64,000 nt of DNA from Herbidospora solisilvae (GCF_009901565.1 NZ_WXEW01000001.1:1240001-1304000); one strand, 5' to 3'. Positions 28,541-37,819 are shown, counted from the first letter of the stretch. Program-made: numbers and translations. Notes: generated by a model not told the origin, from the sequence alone.

Positions 28541-28954
28541 TTGACCCAAGAGCTCGTCGCGCTGATGAACGCCGCCGGAACGGGCCATCTGCCCGACCGG
28601 ATGGGCATCGAGTTCCTCGAGGTCACCGCGGAGAAGGTGGTCGCCAGGATGCCGGTCGAGGGGAACACCCAGCCGTACGGGCTGCTGCACGGCGGCGCCT
28701 CGGTGGTGCTGGCCGAGACGGTCGGCTCGATCGCGGCGATGTTCCAGGCCGGCGAGGGCCGGGCCGCGGTCGGCATCGAGATCAACGCGACCCACCACCG
28801 GTCGGCCAGGTCGGGCCACGTCACCGGGACCGCCATACCCCTGCACCGGGGGCGCACGCTGGCGACGTACCAGATCGAGGTGGTCGACGACGAGGGCCGC
28901 ACGGTGTGCACCTCGCGGCTGACCTGCATGCTTCGCGATCACGCGCCGTCCTGA
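28541..28954 (+). CDS. PaaI-family hotdog thioesterase
   Basis: A 137-residue single hotdog domain hydrolysing an acyl-CoA. The motif GLLHGGASVVLAETVGS holds the catalytic loop and the helix Glu. The family's NATHHRSARSG segment follows. The TTG start is supported by AAGGAAGAG six bases upstream and by the homologous N-terminal length; the longer open frame upstream is only antisense to polA. It diverges from polA with 51 bases between starts. The substrate (1,4-dihydroxy-2-naphthoyl-CoA or phenylacetyl-CoA type) is not resolved. Confidence 0.9.
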   Translation: MTQELVALMNAAGTGHLPDRMGIEFLEVTAEKVVARMPVEGNTQPYGLLHGGASVVLAETVGSIAAMFQAGEGRAAVGIEINATHHRSARSGHVTGTAIPLHRGRTLATYQIEVVDDEGRTVCTSRLTCMLRDHAPS

Positions 28955-28983
28955 CATCCGGACATCACAAAGCGGCATCACCC

Positions 28984-29012
28984 TGCACAGGGGCCACCGC
29001 TGTCGCTACTGT
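28984..29012 (+). promoter_or_regulatory. Promoter-like pair before the candidate small RNA
   Basis: TGCACA (28984-28989), 17 bases, then TACTGT (29007-29012). The predicted start at about 29019-29021 coincides with the first base of the 11-bp closing stem of the RNA candidate. The -35 matches the consensus at four of six positions. Confidence 0.4.
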
Positions 29013-29020
29013 CTTTCCCA

Positions 29021-29100
29021 GGGGCCCGTGGCGGGCTGAGTAGACAACGTGCAGCGCCGGGGAAGCTCTGCACGGCCCCAAAGGCCGGCCACGGGCCCTT
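29021..29100 (+). ncRNA. Candidate structured small RNA upstream of the liv operon
   Basis: A perfect 11-bp outer stem pairs 29022-29032 (GGGCCCGTGGC) with 29088-29098 (GCCACGGGCCC). Inside it, GTGCAG (29049-29054) pairs with CTGCAC (29067-29072) and a GGCC-CCAAA-GGCC hairpin follows, giving a multi-branched fold of about 80 nucleotides. It starts where the promoter-like pair predicts and is not followed by a good open frame. I could not match it to SRP RNA, tmRNA, 6S RNA, a TPP, SAM or cobalamin riboswitch. The rest of this 345-base gap (28955-29299) contains only the livH promoter region. Confidence 0.35.
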
Positions 29101-29164
29101 CCCGTTCCCCGGTTCGGCCACCCCCACCTGCGGGGACGATGCAAAACGCACACGACACAGGCAG

Positions 29165-29214
29165 GTCACCGATTGGTGACGAACTGTCCGTAAACGGGCG
29201 TTCGGCTCTATGCT
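29165..29214 (+). promoter_or_regulatory. livH promoter region with operator-like palindrome
   Basis: A perfect palindrome GTCACC-GATT-GGTGAC (29165-29180) lies 28 bases before TATGCT (29209-29214), a good -10. No clear TTGACA box sits at the right spacing, which fits an activator-dependent or regulated promoter. Transcription would start near 29221, about 80 bases before the livH TTG. The binding protein is not known. Confidence 0.4.
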
Positions 29215-29299
29215 CCGGCCATTACACCGTGGACCTATCGCGGTGTCCCGTGTTCGGGATGGCGAGGCACAACCCCGTCATGACCTACGAGGAGCACCA

Positions 29300-30598
29300 T
29301 TGCGCAGAGCCGTGATCGCGTTCACGGCCTTCATGGGTGGACTCATCTTCGTCTTCTTGGCCGGAGCGTCCACAGCGTGGGCGGCCGAAGGCGAAGAAGT
29401 CAGAGGCACACTCAGAATCCAAGGCCAGCCTGTAGCAGGCGTGAAAATCACCGTGGCGACCGACGCTGACGCGCCCGTCGGAGAGGCCACGACCGGAGCG
29501 GACGGGACGTGGAAAGTCGCCGTCGACAAGGCCGGTTCCTACAAGGTCACGCTGGACCAGGCCACCCTTCCCGCAGGGAAAGCGCTGCGAGACCCCAACC
29601 GTGGGACGCTGACCGTCCAGGTTTTCGAGGGCAACGCGCGTAACGTGCTGTTCGGATTGGTCGACGCCAACGCCCCGCCCCAGGGGCAGCAGGGTGACGG
29701 GGGCGGTGGCAGCTCCTATTGGACCCGTGTGGCCCAGCTCGTGTTCGAGGGCCTCAACCTCGGCCTGATCATCGCGCTCGGCGCGGTCGGGCTCTCCCTG
29801 ATCTTCGGTACGACCGGTTTGACCAACTTCGCCCATGGTGAGCTGCTCACCATCGGCGCTTTCCTGGCGTTCTTCTTCAACACCGTCCTCGGCCTGCACC
29901 TGCTGATCGCCGCGCCGATCGCGCTGGTGATCGCGGCGGGCTTCGGCTGGGGGCAGGACCGGTTCTTCTGGGGCCAGCTGCGGCGCCGCAAGACCGGCCT
30001 CATCTCGATGATGATCATCTCGATCGGCCTGGCCCTGTTCCTGCGGGCCCTGCTGCTGTTCCTGTTCGGCGGCGGCGGCGAGTCCTACGATCAGTACGTC
30101 GCCCAGGCCGGCATCCAGATCGGCCCGATCTCGGCCACGCCCAAGAGCCTCGTCGCCATGGGCATCGAGATCGTGGTGCTGATCGCGGTGGGTCTCGCGC
30201 TGACCTACACCCGGCTGGGCAAGGCGACCCGCGCGGTCGCCGACAACCCGGCGCTGGCCTCCTCGTCGGGCATCAACGTCGACCGGGTCATCCGGCTCGT
30301 CTGGGCGTCCGGCACCTGCATCGCGGCGCTGGCGGGCATCCTGCTCGGCACCACCCAGAACCTGAACTTCCAGATGGGCCAGCAGATCCTGCTCCTGATG
30401 TTCGCCGGCGTCACCCTCGGCGGCCTGGGCACCGCGTTCGGCGCCCTCGTCGGCTCGCTGGTCGTCGGCATGTTCGTCCAGGTCTCCACGTTGTGGATCC
30501 CGCCGGAGATGAAGACCATCGGCGCGCTGGTCGTGCTGATCATCGTGCTCATGGTCCGGCCGCAGGGCATCCTCGGCCGTCGCGAGCGGATCGGCTAG
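29300..30598 (+). CDS. livH: Branched-chain amino-acid permease LivH with exported N-terminal domain
   Basis: A 432-residue inner-membrane permease. Residues 1-33 form a signal-peptide-like helix ending in TAWA. Residues ~35-125 form a beta-rich carboxypeptidase-regulatory-like domain (EVRGTLRIQGQPVAGVKITV, then GADGTWKVAVDKAGSYKVTL). After a Gly/Gln linker comes a full LivH domain of eight or so helices (LNLGLIIALGAVGLSLIFGTTGLTNFAHGE). Normal LivH proteins are about 300 residues and lack the exported domain. TTG 29300 has GAGGAG eight bases upstream; the frame further upstream is not protein-like. First gene of livHMGF, 9 bases before livM. Confidence 0.92.
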   Translation: MRRAVIAFTAFMGGLIFVFLAGASTAWAAEGEEVRGTLRIQGQPVAGVKITVATDADAPVGEATTGADGTWKVAVDKAGSYKVTLDQATLPAGKALRDPNRGTLTVQVFEGNARNVLFGLVDANAPPQGQQGDGGGGSSYWTRVAQLVFEGLNLGLIIALGAVGLSLIFGTTGLTNFAHGELLTIGAFLAFFFNTVLGLHLLIAAPIALVIAAGFGWGQDRFFWGQLRRRKTGLISMMIISIGLALFLRALLLFLFGGGGESYDQYVAQAGIQIGPISATPKSLVAMGIEIVVLIAVGLALTYTRLGKATRAVADNPALASSSGINVDRVIRLVWASGTCIAALAGILLGTTQNLNFQMGQQILLLMFAGVTLGGLGTAFGALVGSLVVGMFVQVSTLWIPPEMKTIGALVVLIIVLMVRPQGILGRRERIG

Positions 30599-30607
30599 GA
30601 GGCACAC

Positions 30608-31597
30608 ATGGACTGGACACTCATCTTCAGCCGGGCCGTGGAAGCGGGCATCGGCTCCGAGGCCATCATCTACGCCCTCGCGGCGATCGGCCTCAACGTG
30701 CAGTTCGGCTACACCGGCCTGCTCAACTTCGGCCAGGCGGGCTTCCTGGCCATCGGCGCGTACGCCATCGCGGTGACCGTCGCCACCTTCGGCCTGCCCT
30801 TCTTCCTGGGCGTCGGCATCGGCCTGCTGCTGGCCGCCGTGATGGCCCTGCTGCTGGGCATCCCGACCCTGCGGTTGCGGGCCGACTATCTGGCCATCGT
30901 GACCATCGCGGCGGCGGAGATCGTCCGCCTCGTCGTGCGGTCGGTCGCGCTGTCGGACACCTTCGGCGGCACCGACGGCCTCCAGGCCTTCTCGGGTTCG
31001 TTCTACGACATGAACCCCTATCCCCCCGGCGAGTACGGCATCCCGCCGATCATCGGTTTCGACAACCGGTCGATGTGGGTGCTGACGGTCGGCTGGGTGC
31101 TCGTGGCCATCGCGTCGTTCATCCTCTTCATGGCGATGAAGAGCCCGTGGGGCCGGGTGCTCAAGGCCATCCGCGAGGACGAGGACGCCGTGCGCAGCCT
31201 CGGCAAGAACGTGTTCTCGTACAAGATGCAGGCACTGGTCATCGGTGGCGTCATCGGCTCGCTGGGCGGCTTCATCTTCGCCCTGAGCCGGTCGGCCGTG
31301 CAGCCCGATCTGTACTCGACCGACCTGACGTTCTACGCCTACACCGTGCTGATCCTCGGCGGCGCGGCCCGTATCCTGGGCCCGATCGTCGGTTCGATGG
31401 TCTTCTGGCTGCTGCTCATCTTCATCGGCACCGGACTCGAGAACGCCGTCAACAGCGGCGCGATCACCTTCATCACGGTCAACCAGGTCGGCGCGATCCG
31501 CCTGATGCTCGTCGGACTCGGACTCATGCTGCTGCTGATCTACCGGCCGCAGGGCATCTTCGGGGACAAGAGGGAGATCTCAATCGATGCACGCTGA
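30608..31597 (+). CDS. livM: Branched-chain amino-acid permease LivM
   Basis: A 329-residue membrane protein with about eight to ten helices. The family region LNVQFGYTGLLNFGQAGFLAIGAYA is present near the start and the ABC-coupling (EAA-like) region around FSYKMQALVIGGVIGSLGG near residue 200. It forms the channel with LivH. ATG follows a TAGGAGG site. The stop lies 11 bases inside livG. Confidence 0.95.
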   Translation: MDWTLIFSRAVEAGIGSEAIIYALAAIGLNVQFGYTGLLNFGQAGFLAIGAYAIAVTVATFGLPFFLGVGIGLLLAAVMALLLGIPTLRLRADYLAIVTIAAAEIVRLVVRSVALSDTFGGTDGLQAFSGSFYDMNPYPPGEYGIPPIIGFDNRSMWVLTVGWVLVAIASFILFMAMKSPWGRVLKAIREDEDAVRSLGKNVFSYKMQALVIGGVIGSLGGFIFALSRSAVQPDLYSTDLTFYAYTVLILGGAARILGPIVGSMVFWLLLIFIGTGLENAVNSGAITFITVNQVGAIRLMLVGLGLMLLLIYRPQGIFGDKREISIDAR

Positions 31598-32506
31598 ATC
31601 GCTCCCGGCCGGAAAGGCGGCGGCCCTCAAGGCGTTCGAGGGCATGGCCGCCGAGCCCGGGGTCCCCAAGCCCGACCCGATCCTCGTCGTCGACAACGTG
31701 GTGCGCCGCTTCGGCGGTCTGACCGCCGTGAACGTCAAGCACGTCGAGATCCAGCGGGGCAGCATCACCGCCCTGATCGGCCCCAACGGCGCCGGCAAGA
31801 CGACGTTCTTCAACCAGCTCACCGGCTTCGACACCGCCGACGAGGGCCAGTGGACCTTCAACGGCCAGGCCATGAACGGCGTGTCGGCCTACAAGGTCGC
31901 CCGTCAGGGCATGGTCCGCACCTTCCAGCTCACCAAGGCGCTCTCGAAGCTCACGGTCATCGAGAACATGCGCCTGGGCGCCCAGTCGCAGAAGGGCGAG
32001 AACTTCTTCCGCGGCCTGATCCCGGGCCTGTGGCGCGGCCAGGAGGACGAGATCACCGCCAAGGCGGAGGATCTGCTGCAGCGCTTCAAGCTCGACGCCA
32101 AGCGCGACGACTTCGCCGGCAGCCTCTCGGGCGGCCAGCGCAAGCTGCTGGAGATGGCCCGCGCCCTCATGGGCGACCCCCAGCTGGTCATGCTCGACGA
32201 GCCGATGGCCGGGGTGAACCCGGCCCTGACGCAGTCGCTGCTCGGCCACGTGAAGAACCTGCGCGAGCTCGGCATGAGCGTGCTGTTCGTCGAGCACGAC
32301 ATGGACATGGTCCGCGACATCTCCGACTGGGTCATCGTGATGGCCCAGGGCGAGGTGATCGCCGAGGGGCCGCCCGACAGTGTCATGTCGGACGAGCGGG
32401 TCGTGGACGCCTACCTCGGCGCCCACCACGACGCCCCGCTCTCGGCCGAGGAGGAGGAGCGGCAGCTCCACGAGGCCGAGGCCGAACTCGACAAGGAGAG
32501 CACGGA

Positions 32507-32510
<4 letters not shown>
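31587..32510 (+). CDS. livG: Branched-chain amino-acid transport ATPase LivG
   Basis: A 307-residue ABC ATPase. Walker A is GPNGAGKTTFFNQLTG, the signature SGGQRKLLEMA and Walker B LVMLDEPMAGVNP. An N-terminal extension of about 30 residues and a Glu-rich tail of about 25 residues are longer than in E. coli LivG. The ATG has GGGAGAT upstream and overlaps livM by 11 bases. It pairs with LivF to power import. Confidence 0.96.
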
Positions 32511-33286
<776 letters not shown>

Positions 33287-33301
33287 CGTCTCCGCTCCTC
33301 G

Positions 33302-33333
33302 AAAAGGCCACCGGGTCGTCCCGGTGGCCTTTT
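33302..33333 (+). terminator. Intrinsic terminator of the liv operon
   Basis: Perfect 14-base arms (33302-33315 and 33320-33333), loop TCGT, with A-run and T-run inside the arms, so it can work in both directions. It begins 15 bases after the livF stop. Confidence 0.88.
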
Positions 33334-33360
33334 CCGCTTCCGTACAGAAACGGGGTTCCC

Positions 33361-33777
33361 ATGGCGCCCAGCCGTCTGCTCGCCCTCGCCGCCCTCGGGT
33401 TGCTCACCGCCTGCGCCTCCGCGCCGCCGCCACCCGCCGCCGCCTCCACCGATCTGTACGTCACGGGGGCCGACCCCGCCGACGACCCGTGCCAGCGGGT
33501 GGTCTCGGCGCTCGGGTTCGCCGAACACGTCCTGAAGCCGGCGGGCCAGGAGGAGTCGCAGGAGTTCGGCGAGGGCGTCCGGGGACGGATCGCCTACGTG
33601 GAGGGCGTGATCCTCAGCTACGGCGAGCGGCTGCCGGCCGGGCTGGCGGAGCACACGGCGACCCTGAAGCGCACGATCCGGGTGCTGGTTCCCGCCGCGA
33701 CGCCGCACGAGAAGGCGGTGGCGGCGCTGAAGGAGTGGCGGGCGGCGGCCACGGCCATCGAGGAGACGTGCGCGTAG
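33361..33777 (+). CDS. Small putative lipoprotein
   Basis: A 138-residue exported protein. The signal peptide ends in the lipobox L-T-A-C (Cys at residue 18). After a Pro/Ala linker comes a helical domain with two Cys residues (one in DDPCQRV, one at the last but one position) that could form a disulfide. I do not recognise the family. It lies between the liv terminator and livK. Confidence 0.6.
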   Translation: MAPSRLLALAALGLLTACASAPPPPAAASTDLYVTGADPADDPCQRVVSALGFAEHVLKPAGQEESQEFGEGVRGRIAYVEGVILSYGERLPAGLAEHTATLKRTIRVLVPAATPHEKAVAALKEWRAAATAIEETCA

Positions 33778-33886
33778 GCGCGATGTGACATGGCATCCGC
33801 GCCCCTGAGTGCCCTCCTGGCGACCGGCGAAGGACCGCCGGGGATGAGGACCAGGGCACCGCACCGCGAACCCGCACAAAAGGGCT

Positions 33887-33922
33887 GAGGCCCCCGCTGT
33901 CCTTCCGGACGGCGGGGGCCTC
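33887..33922 (-). terminator. Intrinsic terminator of livK
   Basis: Sixteen-base arms (33887-33902, 33907-33922; one mismatch) around a TTCC loop. On the minus strand the hairpin is followed by AGCCCTTTTG. It sits 26 bases beyond the livK stop. Confidence 0.75.
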
Positions 33923-33948
33923 GGTCAAGCAGGCTGAGCGGGGGAAGA

Positions 33949-35244
33949 TCAGCCGTCGACCTTACCGGCGAGGTAGGTCTCGTTGGTGTACTTGTTGTCC
34001 TTGCCGTACTTGTAGATGCCGATCGTGGCCTCGGACGGGTCGCCCGCGTCGGAGAACTCGACCGGGCCGCTGACGCCGTCGTAGTCGATGTCAGTGCCGG
34101 CCTTCAGCAGGTCGAGGCAGGCCTTGTAGTCGGTGCACTTGGTGCCGCCCTTGCTGACCGCGACCAGGTTCTTCGAGATGCCGGTGCCGGAGTCGTCCTT
34201 GCCCGCCTCGGCGGCCAGGGCGATCAGGACGGTGGCGTCGTAGGACTCGGGGGCGTAGCTGAAGTCCTTGAGGTCGGGGTTGGTCTTGAGCAGGTTCTCC
34301 TTGAACTTGCCCTCCGAGGCCGCGCCGGGCAGGGTGCCCTTGACGCCCTCGAGCAGACCCTCGGGGAAGTCGGCCGAGTAGTCGGCGAGGTTGCCGTCGA
34401 CGAAGTAGATCTTGACCTTGTCCGGGCCCAGACCCTGCTTCTCGAGCTCGGGGATGAGCTTCTTGGTCTCGTCGAACGAGATCAGCGCGATCGCGTCGGG
34501 GTTGGCTTCCTTGATCTTCGCGACGTCGGCCGAGAAGTCGGGAGCGGCCGGGTCGTAGGCGACCTCGCCGGCGATGGTGCCGCCGCCGCCCTCGACGGAC
34601 TTCTTGACCTCGGCCGCGAGGCCGGTGCCGTAGGAGTCCTGGCGGTTCATGATGGCGATGTTCTCGCCGCCGTCCTGGATCATCAGGTCGCCGAGCACGC
34701 GGCCCTGGAGCACGTCGGACGGGGCGGTCCGGAAGTAGAAGCCCTTGTCGTTGTACGACGTGAACTCCGGCGAGGTGTTCGCGGGCGAGAACTGGACCAC
34801 ACCGGCGTTGACGATCTTGTCGATAACGGTGAGGGACACACCCGACGAAGCCGCACCGATGATCGCGTCGGCCTTCTGCTGCAGCAGGTTGTCGACGGAC
34901 TGCGAGGCGATGTCGGTCTTCGCGTCACCGGAGTCGGCGTGGATCTTGGTCACCGGCTTCCCGAGGACACCGCCGGCAGCGTTGATCTCTTCCACGGCCA
35001 GGTCGACGCCCGCGAACTCCGGCGGGCCAAGGAAGGCCAGGTCACCAGTCTGGGGAAGGATCGAGCCGATGGTGAGGGTGCCGTCGCCCGCGGCCGCCGC
35101 CGAGGTGGCGGGAGCGGCGGCGGTCGTGGCCGGCGCCGAGGTGGCCGGCGCGGCCGTCTCCTCGCCACCACCACAGGCCGTCAGGGCAAGGCTGGCGGCC
35201 GCGGCGACTGCCAGCACCCGCCCCATGGGGGCAATGCGGATCAT
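33949..35244 (-). CDS. livK: Branched-chain amino-acid binding lipoprotein LivK
   Basis: A 431-residue periplasmic-binding-protein-type lipoprotein. The lipobox is LTAC (Cys about residue 24), followed by a Thr/Ala/Pro-rich linker and the ligand-binding fold starting LTIGSILPQTGDLAFLG (Peripla_BP_6). It captures the substrate for the LivHMGF transporter. It is encoded alone, on the opposite strand, about 660 bases from livF, so its supply may be controlled separately. AAGGAG precedes the ATG. Confidence 0.94.
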   Translation of the reverse strand: MIRIAPMGRVLAVAAAASLALTACGGGEETAAPATSAPATTAAAPATSAAAAGDGTLTIGSILPQTGDLAFLGPPEFAGVDLAVEEINAAGGVLGKPVTKIHADSGDAKTDIASQSVDNLLQQKADAIIGAASSGVSLTVIDKIVNAGVVQFSPANTSPEFTSYNDKGFYFRTAPSDVLQGRVLGDLMIQDGGENIAIMNRQDSYGTGLAAEVKKSVEGGGGTIAGEVAYDPAAPDFSADVAKIKEANPDAIALISFDETKKLIPELEKQGLGPDKVKIYFVDGNLADYSADFPEGLLEGVKGTLPGAASEGKFKENLLKTNPDLKDFSYAPESYDATVLIALAAEAGKDDSGTGISKNLVAVSKGGTKCTDYKACLDLLKAGTDIDYDGVSGPVEFSDAGDPSEATIGIYKYGKDNKYTNETYLAGKVDG

Positions 35245-35405
35245 GAAGTGTCTCCTTCATCCATGCAACGGAACGCCGGGCTTAACCAGGACACCGTCCC
35301 GTTCGAATGCTGGAAACGTACATAACTCGCAGACGCCTTGCCAGGAAAGCGTCTGAACTGTGGACACTTGGATGCGGAGTCGTAATAAGTCCTCAACACA
35401 CCGCC

Positions 35406-35443
35406 CCCTCCGGCTCTGACCTGCACGGTCGCGAGCCGGAGGG
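35406..35443 (-). terminator. Hairpin downstream of the ANTAR regulator
   Basis: Perfect 11-base arms (35406-35416 and 35433-35443) with a nested four-base stem in the loop. It starts 12 bases past the stop codon on the minus strand and has no T-run. Confidence 0.6.
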
Positions 35444-35455
35444 ATCACGGTCCGG

Positions 35456-36055
35456 TCAGGCCTGCTTGTCGGGCGGCCCGGCGGCCTCGGCGACCACGAT
35501 CTGGGCGACCTGCCGCATGCTGAGACGGCGGTCCATCGAGGCCTTCTGGATCCACCGGAAGGCCTGCGGCTCCGACCAGCCGTGCTGGGCCATGAGCAGG
35601 CCCTTCGCCCGCTCGACCAGCTTGCGGGTCTCCAGCCGGTCGGAGAGGGTGGTGACCTCCCTCTCCAGGGCCGCGATCTCCTCGTGGCGGCTGACCGCCA
35701 TCTCGATGGCCGGCACCAGGTCGCCCTTGGTGAACGGCTTGACCAGGTAGGCCATCGCCCCGGCGTCTCTGGCCCGCTCGACCAGGTCGCGCTGCGAGAA
35801 CGCCGTCAGGATCAGGCAGGGCGCGATGCGCTCCGACACGATCTGCTCGGCGGCCGAGATGCCGTCGAGGACGGGCATCTTCACATCGAGGATCACCAGA
35901 TCCGGCCGGAGCTCGGTGGCGAGCTTCACGGCGCTCTCCCCGTCACCGGCCTCGCCGACGACGGCGTAACCGTCTTCTTCCAGCATCTCCTTCAGGTCGA
36001 GGCGGATCAGGGCCTCGTCTTCCGCGATCACCACTCGCCGCTGCGTTCCACTCAC
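35456..36055 (-). CDS. pdtaR: ANTAR-domain response regulator (PdtaR-like)
   Basis: A 199-residue regulator. The receiver has IAEDEALIRLDL, the phospho-Asp in VILDVKMP and Lys in LVKPF; the C-terminal ANTAR RNA-binding domain (ERAKGLLMAQHGWSEPQAFRWIQ) binds paired hexaloop hairpins and acts as an antiterminator. I start at GTG 36055, since the longer frame would run through the tRNA. The Mycobacterium homologue pairs with the kinase PdtaS; no kinase is next to it here. The position next to tRNA and pyk resembles other actinobacteria. Confidence 0.93.
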   Translation of the reverse strand: MSGTQRRVVIAEDEALIRLDLKEMLEEDGYAVVGEAGDGESAVKLATELRPDLVILDVKMPVLDGISAAEQIVSERIAPCLILTAFSQRDLVERARDAGAMAYLVKPFTKGDLVPAIEMAVSRHEEIAALEREVTTLSDRLETRKLVERAKGLLMAQHGWSEPQAFRWIQKASMDRRLSMRQVAQIVVAEAAGPPDKQA

Positions 36056-36097
36056 GCACAAGAGGTTACCGACGTCCGCTAGATTGGGACCACGCAC

Positions 36098-36170
36098 GCC
36101 CCGATAGACCAACGGCAGAGTCAATGGCCTCAAAATCCATCAAGTGTGGGTTCGAATCCCACTCGGGGCA
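36098..36170 (+). tRNA. tRNA-Leu (anticodon CAA), short variable loop
   Basis: A 73-base cloverleaf. The acceptor stem GCCCCGA/TCGGGGC pairs in all seven positions, discriminator A73. The T arm is GTGGG-TTCGAAT-CCCAC. The anticodon loop is CTCAAAA with CAA at 36131-36133 and T33 and A37 in place. The D-stem has only three good pairs and the anticodon stem has a C-T mismatch at 31-39. The variable loop is five bases, whereas leucine tRNAs are class II with a long variable arm. CCA is not encoded. Leu is assigned by anticodon only. Confidence 0.75.
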
Positions 36171-36243
36171 CTCCTCCGTCATGCCCTGATCCGCGCGGTG
36201 ATCGCGGCCAGGCGCGCGGCGTCGCCCACATCCAGGAACGCCG

Positions 36244-36271
36244 AAAGGCCGCCACGTCGTACGTGACGGCC
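36244..36271 (-). terminator. Hairpin terminator of pyk
   Basis: Eleven-base arms (36247-36257 and 36261-36271, one G-T pair) with a three-base loop and a TTT on the 3' side on the minus strand. It is 16 bases past the pyk stop, between it and the tRNA. Confidence 0.65.
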
Positions 36272-36287
36272 CTTCCGGATATGCGGA

Positions 36288-37724
36288 TCAGCCCAGGTTG
36301 GGGTGGGCCACGGCCGATCCGATGGTGTGCACGCGCAGGGCGTTCGTCGACCCGGGGTTGCCGGGGGGCGAGCCCGCCACGATGACGATCTTGTCGCCCT
36401 TCTCGAACGAGCCGAGGGCGAGCAGCGACGCCTCCACCTGACGCACCATGTCGTCGGTGTGGTGGACGAACGGCACCTCGAAGGTCTCCACGCCCCACGT
36501 CAGCGCGAGCTGGCCGCGGACCACCGGGTTGGAGGTGAACGCGATCAGCGGGATCGGGCTGCGGTAGCGGGCCAGGCGGCGCGCGGTCTCGCCGGACATC
36601 GTGAAGGCGACCAGGGCCTTGGCCCCCACGATGGCGCCGACCTCGGCGGCGGCGCGGGCGATGGCGCCACCGGTCGACTCGGGGAGGCGGTCGAGGTTGT
36701 GGGTCGCGTGGAGGGTGGAGTCCTCGGCGGCGGTGGCGATGCGGGCCATCGTCGCGACCGACTCGATCGGGTAGTTGCCGACCGAGGTCTCGCCCGACAG
36801 CATGACCGCGTCTGCGCCGTCCATGACGGCGTAGGCGACGTCGGAGGCCTCGGCGCGGGTCGGCCGGGGGGCGGCCATCATCGAGTCGAGCATCTGGGTC
36901 GCCACGATGACCGGGTGGGCCTTCTCGCGGCACAGTTCGATGATCCGGCGCTGCACGATCGGCACCTGCTCCAGCGGGAGCTCGACGCCCAGGTCGCCGC
37001 GGGCGACCATGACGCCGTCGAACCGGTCGACGATCGCCTCCAGGGCGTCGACGGCCTGCGGCTTCTCGATCTTGGCGATGATGGGCAGGTGCACGCCCTC
37101 TTCGTCCATGATGCGGTGGACGATGTCGGCGTCCTCCGGCGACCGCACGAACGACAACGCGATCATGTCGAAGCCGGTGCGAAGGGCCCAGCGGAGGTCC
37201 GCCTCGTCCTTCTCGGTCAGGGCCGGGGCGCTGACGGCGACGCCCGGGAGGTTGAGGCCCTTGTTGTCGGAGATCATGCCGCCGATGACGACCCGGGTGG
37301 TCACCCGGGGGCCCTCGACCTTGTCGACCTCCAGGTGGAGACGGCCGTCGTCGACGAGGACGGTGTCTCCCGGCTTCACGTCGCCGGGCAGGCCCTCGTA
37401 GGTGGTGGAGACCAGGTCGCGGTCTCCGGGGACGTCTTCGGTGGTGATCGTGATGATGTCACCGACGCCGAGGCGGACCGGGCCGGAGGCGAACTTGCCC
37501 ACCCGGATCTTCGGCCCCTGGAGGTCGGCCAGCACGCCTACCGCGCGGCCGAGCTCCTCGGCCGCCTCCCGCACCCGGTCGAAGACCTCTTTGTGCAGTT
37601 CATGACTGCCGTGGGAGAGGTTGAAGCGGGCGACGTCCATGCCCGCGCTGATCAGTTCCCGCAGCCGTTCAGGGGACGAGGTGGCGGGACCTAGGGTACA
37701 GACGATCTTTGCTCGACGGCTCAC
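36288..37724 (-). CDS. pyk: Pyruvate kinase
   Basis: A 478-residue enzyme transferring phosphate from phosphoenolpyruvate to ADP. It starts RRAKIVCTLGPATSSPE, has NLSHGSH, the catalytic-Lys motif IAKIEKPQAVD, and MVARGDLGVELP. The C-terminal allosteric domain ends in RVHTIGSA. GTG at 37724 is decided by the conserved N-terminus; the frame is open further upstream but not protein-like. The downstream genes on this strand are separated by a terminator. Confidence 0.97.
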   Translation of the reverse strand: MSRRAKIVCTLGPATSSPERLRELISAGMDVARFNLSHGSHELHKEVFDRVREAAEELGRAVGVLADLQGPKIRVGKFASGPVRLGVGDIITITTEDVPGDRDLVSTTYEGLPGDVKPGDTVLVDDGRLHLEVDKVEGPRVTTRVVIGGMISDNKGLNLPGVAVSAPALTEKDEADLRWALRTGFDMIALSFVRSPEDADIVHRIMDEEGVHLPIIAKIEKPQAVDALEAIVDRFDGVMVARGDLGVELPLEQVPIVQRRIIELCREKAHPVIVATQMLDSMMAAPRPTRAEASDVAYAVMDGADAVMLSGETSVGNYPIESVATMARIATAAEDSTLHATHNLDRLPESTGGAIARAAAEVGAIVGAKALVAFTMSGETARRLARYRSPIPLIAFTSNPVVRGQLALTWGVETFEVPFVHHTDDMVRQVEASLLALGSFEKGDKIVIVAGSPPGNPGSTNALRVHTIGSAVAHPNLG

Positions 37725-37819
37725 GAGTCCTAGCCTAATTGGTCCAGACCACTTGAATGTGACGGCGCCCATAGCTGTGGCCAAATTGTCAATGACTTCA
37801 CGCGATAGCCGACGTGTCC

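Noticed and set aside
28965-29153. Small open frames of about 60 codons on the minus strand over the RNA candidate
   Set aside because: No ribosome site, no recognisable motif, and they cross the hairpin. They look like random open frames.
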